Assembly (NCBI GenBank): GCA_964466185.1
Contig: CAYXMS010000014.1
Location: forward strand, 1-35,521
Source of the DNA: CAZTYI01 sp964466185
Lineage (GTDB): Bacteria; Chlamydiota; Chlamydiia; Chlamydiales; SM23-39
DNA length: 35,521 nucleotides
Reading direction: 5' to 3'
In this document: one piece after another, positions 32,252 to 35,521 of the stretch
How the letters are laid out: every line of letters starts with the position of its first letter
Position numbering within the stretch: the first letter of the stretch is position 1
Notes under the pieces: model-generated
Seen by the model: the letters and a program-made list of their open reading frames with translations, nothing else
What the model was told of the DNA's origin: nothing
Database searches by the model: none
Made by a program: the position numbers and the translations under genes

Positions 32252-33766
32252 ATGGCAGATCTTCAGTTTTTTAATACTTTGACTCGCAAAAAAGAAAAGT
32301 TTAAATCTTTGAGCCCGCAAAAAGTATTGCTGTATACTTGCGGGCCTACTGTTTACAATTTTGCCCATATCGGTAATTTGCGCACTTATATTTTTGAAGA
32401 TCTTTTAAGGCGCTGTTTACAATATTTTGGTTTTGCAGTAAATCAGGTTATGAATTTAACCGATGTTGATGATAAGACTATCAAAGGCGCAAATGAAGAA
32501 CATAAAAGCCTCAAAGAATATACGGACAAGTATAAAAAAGCTTTTTTTGAAGATTTGAAAATCCTGAATATAGAAAAAGCTGAGCATTTTCCAGAAGCTA
32601 CTGTTTATATTCCGCAAATGATTAAAATTATTGAAAAGCTTTTAGAGAAAAAAATAGCTTATATAGGCGCTGACAAATCGGTTTATTTTTCCATTCATAA
32701 GTTTTCATCTTATGGGAAGCTTTCCCACTTAAAATTAAAAGAACTGAAAAAAGGGGCGTCCAAAAGAGTTTCTGCTGATAATTATGATAAAGAAAATATT
32801 TGTGATTTTGTCTTGTGGAAAGCCTATGATCCTAACAGAGATAAAGATCTTTTTTGGGAAAGCCCTTTTGGAAAAGGCAGACCCGGCTGGCATATAGAAT
32901 GCTCTGCTATGTCTTTATCCCTGCTTGGCGAGACAATAGATATTCATTGCGGAGGTGTGGATAATATTTTTCCCCATCATGAAAATGAAATAGCCCAATC
33001 TGAAAGTTTTACCGGTAAAACTTTTGTGCACTATTGGCTGCATTCTGAGCATTTGTTGGTAAATAATAAAAAAATGTCTAAAAGCCTGAATAATTTTTAT
33101 ATTTTAAGAGATCTTTTAGAAAAAGGCTATCATCCTTATCAGATCAGGCTGATGCTTTTGCAAACCCATTATCGCATGCAGCTGAACTTTACTTTTGCAG
33201 GATTAAAAGGCGCACAGCAGGCTTGGCTTAGATTAAAAGATTTTGTTCAGCGTTTAAAACAAATCGGTAAAAAAATAAGTGAAAAAGGAAAGCTGCAGGA
33301 CATAAAGGCTGATAAACAGCGGGCAGATGAAAAACAGACCGTTAAAGATTTAAATCAAAATTCATTTGATGACAGCGTTGAACTTTTGGCAAATGCCAAG
33401 CAAAGATTTGAAAGCGGCTTGGCGGATGATTTGAATATATCCAAAGCGCTGGCGGCTATTTTTGACCTGGTGAGAGAAATAAATATTTTGTGCGACCAGC
33501 AAAAAATAGCAAATTCCCAGGCTTTAAAAATTTTAAAATTTTTAGAACAGGCAGATCAGGTTTTAGGTTTGGATCTGGTTAAAGAAGAAAAACAGGAAAT
33601 TCCTCAAAAAGTCCAAGATGCTTTAAGAGAGCGCAATCTGGCCCGTCAAAATAAAAACTTTCAAGAAGCAGACAGGCTCCGAGACTGGATTCTAGACCAG
33701 GGGTTTGTAATTGAAGATATGCCTGATGGATCTATGTTAAAGAAGCAGTCAATCACCCCTCCCTAA
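32252..33766 (+). CDS. cysS: cysteinyl-tRNA synthetase
   Basis: Class I synthetase that charges tRNA-Cys. Zinc ligands match the family spacing: C30 (YTCGPTVYNFAHIGN), C217 (WHIECSAMS), H242 and E246 (PHHENEIAQSE). The HIGH-type motif is HIGN (39-42) and the KMSKS loop is intact (274-278). Length is 504, with a charged insert of about 30 residues after VQRLKQIGKKISEKGKLQ. The final codons (QSITPP-stop) are supplied by a dispersed repeat that also ends the phosphohexomutase gene. It converges with lysS across 95 bases. The cognate tRNA-Cys is also in this window. Confidence 0.97.
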   Translation: MADLQFFNTLTRKKEKFKSLSPQKVLLYTCGPTVYNFAHIGNLRTYIFEDLLRRCLQYFGFAVNQVMNLTDVDDKTIKGANEEHKSLKEYTDKYKKAFFEDLKILNIEKAEHFPEATVYIPQMIKIIEKLLEKKIAYIGADKSVYFSIHKFSSYGKLSHLKLKELKKGASKRVSADNYDKENICDFVLWKAYDPNRDKDLFWESPFGKGRPGWHIECSAMSLSLLGETIDIHCGGVDNIFPHHENEIAQSESFTGKTFVHYWLHSEHLLVNNKKMSKSLNNFYILRDLLEKGYHPYQIRLMLLQTHYRMQLNFTFAGLKGAQQAWLRLKDFVQRLKQIGKKISEKGKLQDIKADKQRADEKQTVKDLNQNSFDDSVELLANAKQRFESGLADDLNISKALAAIFDLVREINILCDQQKIANSQALKILKFLEQADQVLGLDLVKEEKQEIPQKVQDALRERNLARQNKNFQEADRLRDWILDQGFVIEDMPDGSMLKKQSITPP

Positions 33767-33812
33767 AGGGAGAGGCTTGAGCCGTGAGGCACAAGGGAAA
33801 CCGGTTGATTAG
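33749..33812 (-). repeat. dispersed repeat type 1, full copy B
   Basis: This is the reverse-oriented partner of 7-70 (58 of 64 identical). It begins inside the last cysS codons, includes the TAA and extends into the convergent cysS/lysS gap. CTCCC-TAAA-GGGAG inside it can form a short hairpin; there is no T run. Confidence 0.85.
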
Positions 33813-33861
33813 GGGCACAAAGGAAACTTTATGCAGAAGTTAATAAAATTGTATTTGATCT

Positions 33862-35427
33862 TTAAATTTCAGATTTGGAAAGTGGAAAATAAAGTATGTC
33901 TTTAATCGAGCTGGTCTTGGCAAAAAGCATAACTATGCGGTCTATGCCTGCGCCAAAGCCTCCAGTCGGCGGTAAGCCCTGGCAAATGGCTTCTATAAAA
34001 TCTTCATCTAAAGGAGAAGCTTCTTTATCTCCAGCCTCTTTTTTTCTGGCCTGTTCTTCTAAAAGTGTTCTTTGCAAGATGGGATCGTTCAGTTCAGTAT
34101 AGGCATTGGTAAATTCAGTGCCTAAGATAAAAGATTCAAACCTTTCTACTATTTTTTCTTTAGCGACGGCAGGATCTCTATGCAGTTTGCAAAGAGGAGT
34201 AGTTTCGATAGGGTGATCTGTTATATGGTGCGGTTGAATTAAAAAAGATTCGGTCAGTTCTTTAAATAAAAGAGCTGTCAAGCCCCCTTTGGTTTGATTT
34301 TTTAACTCTTTTTCCGTCAAATGGGTTTTGTCTATAAGGATTTTTTTCATTTCTTCTTCTTTCAGATGATCTGTATCTATTTTGTTGTATTGTATCAGAG
34401 CTTCTTTCATGGTCAGTCTTTTCCAAGGTGTTTTAAGATCGATGGTTGTCTCTTTTCCTTTTAACGGAAAGTTCAGCTTGGTAGTGTTAAATAATTTTAA
34501 AGCAATGAATTCAAACATTTTTTCTACAAAAGACATTAGATCATTATAGTCCCAATAGCTGGCATAAGCTTCTAAAAGAGTAAATTCGGGATTATGGGTT
34601 TGGTCTATGCCCTCGTTTCTAAAGACTTTGCCGATTTCAAAAATTTTCAAATGGCCGCCTACGATGAGTTTTTTAAGGGGAATTTCTAAAGAAATACGCA
34701 GAAACATTTCCTGGTGTAAAGCCTCTAGTTCCGTATTAAAAGGCCGGGCTTCTGCGCCCCCATATACGTGTTGTAAAACAGGTGTTTCTACTTCTAAAAA
34801 GTCAGCGTTTTCTAAATAAGTGCGGATGGTCTTGATAATTTTAGAACGTAAAATAAATCTTTCTAAAGAGTCATTATTAGTAATTAAATCAAGCCAGCGT
34901 TTGCGGTGTAAAATTCCCTTATCAGCAAGACCGCTGTGTTTGTCAGGTAAAGGTAAAAGGGTTTTGCATAGAAGCGTAGCCTTTTTTACTAGAAGAGTCA
35001 GTTCGCCTTTTTGGGTATAAAAAAGATTGCCTTCAACGCCGATAATATCACCAAGATCCAGTTTTTTTTCGATAAATTTTAAGGCCTTTTCTTCTTTGGC
35101 TAAACCTTCAATTTCGGTTAGATCCCGATTAAAAAGGAGCTGGATTCTAGCTCCCTTTTCTTGCAGATGTGCAAAAGCATTTTTTCCCATAGCGCGGAAA
35201 AGTACCATTCTGCCGGCAATTTTGGCTTTTGGAGTTTGTTCTGCTGCTGCATCGTCAAAATGGCCTATTTTTTTTTCTTTGCAATTTTTTAAAATATTTT
35301 TAATGGTATCGGATGGGCTGTACTTGTGAGGATAGGGATTAATGCCTAACTGTTTTATTTCGTTTAGTTTTTTTAGTCTGATCTGATAGTCTTCATAGGT
35401 TTGGTAATCTGGCATGGTAGTTGTCAT
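33862..35427 (-). CDS. lysS: lysyl-tRNA synthetase (class II)
   Basis: Charges tRNA-Lys. The N-terminal OB-fold anticodon domain (AGRMVLFRAMGKNAFAHLQE, then KGARIQLLF) is followed by the class II core: motif 1 TYLENADFLEVETPVLQ, motif 2 KIFEIGKVFRNEGIDQTHNP followed by EFTLLEAYASY, and motif 3 PPTGGFGAGIDRIVMLFA. Length 521 is normal for LysRS-II. The ATG at 35427 follows GGAGG after only three bases; a second ATG five codons later is the alternative. Convergent lysS and cysS adjacency agrees with the neighbouring lysS/cysS genes I recall in Chlamydia (CT781/CT782). Confidence 0.97.
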   Translation of the reverse strand: MTTTMPDYQTYEDYQIRLKKLNEIKQLGINPYPHKYSPSDTIKNILKNCKEKKIGHFDDAAAEQTPKAKIAGRMVLFRAMGKNAFAHLQEKGARIQLLFNRDLTEIEGLAKEEKALKFIEKKLDLGDIIGVEGNLFYTQKGELTLLVKKATLLCKTLLPLPDKHSGLADKGILHRKRWLDLITNNDSLERFILRSKIIKTIRTYLENADFLEVETPVLQHVYGGAEARPFNTELEALHQEMFLRISLEIPLKKLIVGGHLKIFEIGKVFRNEGIDQTHNPEFTLLEAYASYWDYNDLMSFVEKMFEFIALKLFNTTKLNFPLKGKETTIDLKTPWKRLTMKEALIQYNKIDTDHLKEEEMKKILIDKTHLTEKELKNQTKGGLTALLFKELTESFLIQPHHITDHPIETTPLCKLHRDPAVAKEKIVERFESFILGTEFTNAYTELNDPILQRTLLEEQARKKEAGDKEASPLDEDFIEAICQGLPPTGGFGAGIDRIVMLFAKTSSIKDILYFPLSKSEI

Positions 35428-35490
35428 AATCCTCCGGATGGCTTACAGTTTTATTGTTAAAAAATATTTTATCAATTTATTGGCAAGAAA

Positions 35491-35516
35491 ACCCCTTCCT
35501 TTAGGGAGGGGATGAA
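35491..35516 (+). repeat. dispersed repeat type 1, partial copy at window end
   Basis: CCCTTCCTTTAGGGAGGGG-type core as in 7-70. On the minus strand it reads ...SSPP-stop (TAA at 35501-35503), so it may be the 3' end of a gene that enters from beyond the window. The 94 bases upstream of lysS otherwise show nothing clear. Confidence 0.55.
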
Positions 35517-35521
35517 TTGCC

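Noticed and set aside
34607..35329. Several plus-strand frames of 66-100 codons opposite lysS
   Set aside because: Antisense shadows of a gene with all class II synthetase motifs; no start signals.
1..35521. Insertion sequences or transposase genes
   Set aside because: No transposase-like protein or IS-type terminal repeats were recognised on either strand, although short dispersed repeats are present.

Overview
The window is a low-GC (about one third by eye) bacterial chromosome segment. It is best explained as an environmental (non-Chlamydiaceae) member of the phylum Chlamydiota. Three things point there: the gene order murF-mraY-murD-LysM/nlpD-like-ftsW-murG-murC-ftsQ ... miaA; the downstream run coiled-coil protein-HAD-nadD-rsfS-fabF-NUDIX followed by an aas-type acyltransferase/ligase, which parallels the order I recall around CT756-CT776 of Chlamydia trachomatis; and tandem beta-barrel proteins of the MOMP-like (Lpg1974-type) kind together with a eukaryote-type deubiquitinase. 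The genus cannot be fixed from the sequence; a Simkania/Rhabdochlamydia-like relative is only a guess.

Layout. 1-5.8 kb (mostly minus strand): phosphohexomutase, metallophosphoesterase, a Lys-rich small protein with a good promoter, a GT9 glycosyltransferase, rsmI and tRNA-Cys(GCA). 6.0-7.8 kb (minus): a ubiquitin-specific-protease-like putative effector, carrying a 21-bp tandem repeat broken by a 100-N assembly gap and a C10 tract just after its start codon. 7.9-17.4 kb (plus): the peptidoglycan precursor/division cluster murF, mraY, murD, LysM protein, ftsW, murG, murC (not fused to ddl) and ftsQ-like, mostly with overlapping or abutting genes. 17.5-19.7 kb: an unknown protein, miaA and decayed or frameshifted small genes. 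19.7-23.2 kb (minus): an operon of three paralogous outer-membrane beta-barrels. 23.6-28.5 kb (plus): coiled-coil protein, HAD phosphatase with a non-ATG start, nadD, rsfS, fabF, NUDIX. 28.7-29.3 kb (minus): two small unknown genes. 29.5-33.8 kb (plus): a fused acyltransferase-ACP-AMP ligase and cysS. 33.9-35.4 kb (minus): lysS.

Function. The central cluster makes UDP-MurNAc-pentapeptide, lipid I and lipid II, and supplies the SEDS glycosyltransferase and an FtsQ-type divisome protein. The flanks provide tRNA charging and modification (cysS, tRNA-Cys, lysS, miaA), ribosome modification or silencing (rsmI, rsfS), NAD synthesis (nadD), fatty acid elongation and scavenging (fabF, aas), and host- or envelope-facing accessory functions (USP, OMP trio, GT9).

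The least ordinary signals are these: the USP gene with two kinds of simple-sequence instability; two related families of dispersed short repeats, one of which supplies the same last codons and stop to two unrelated genes; a HAD gene whose catalytic aspartates lie upstream of its first ATG; a frameshifted small gene; and several 16-27 bp tandem duplications at gene boundaries.
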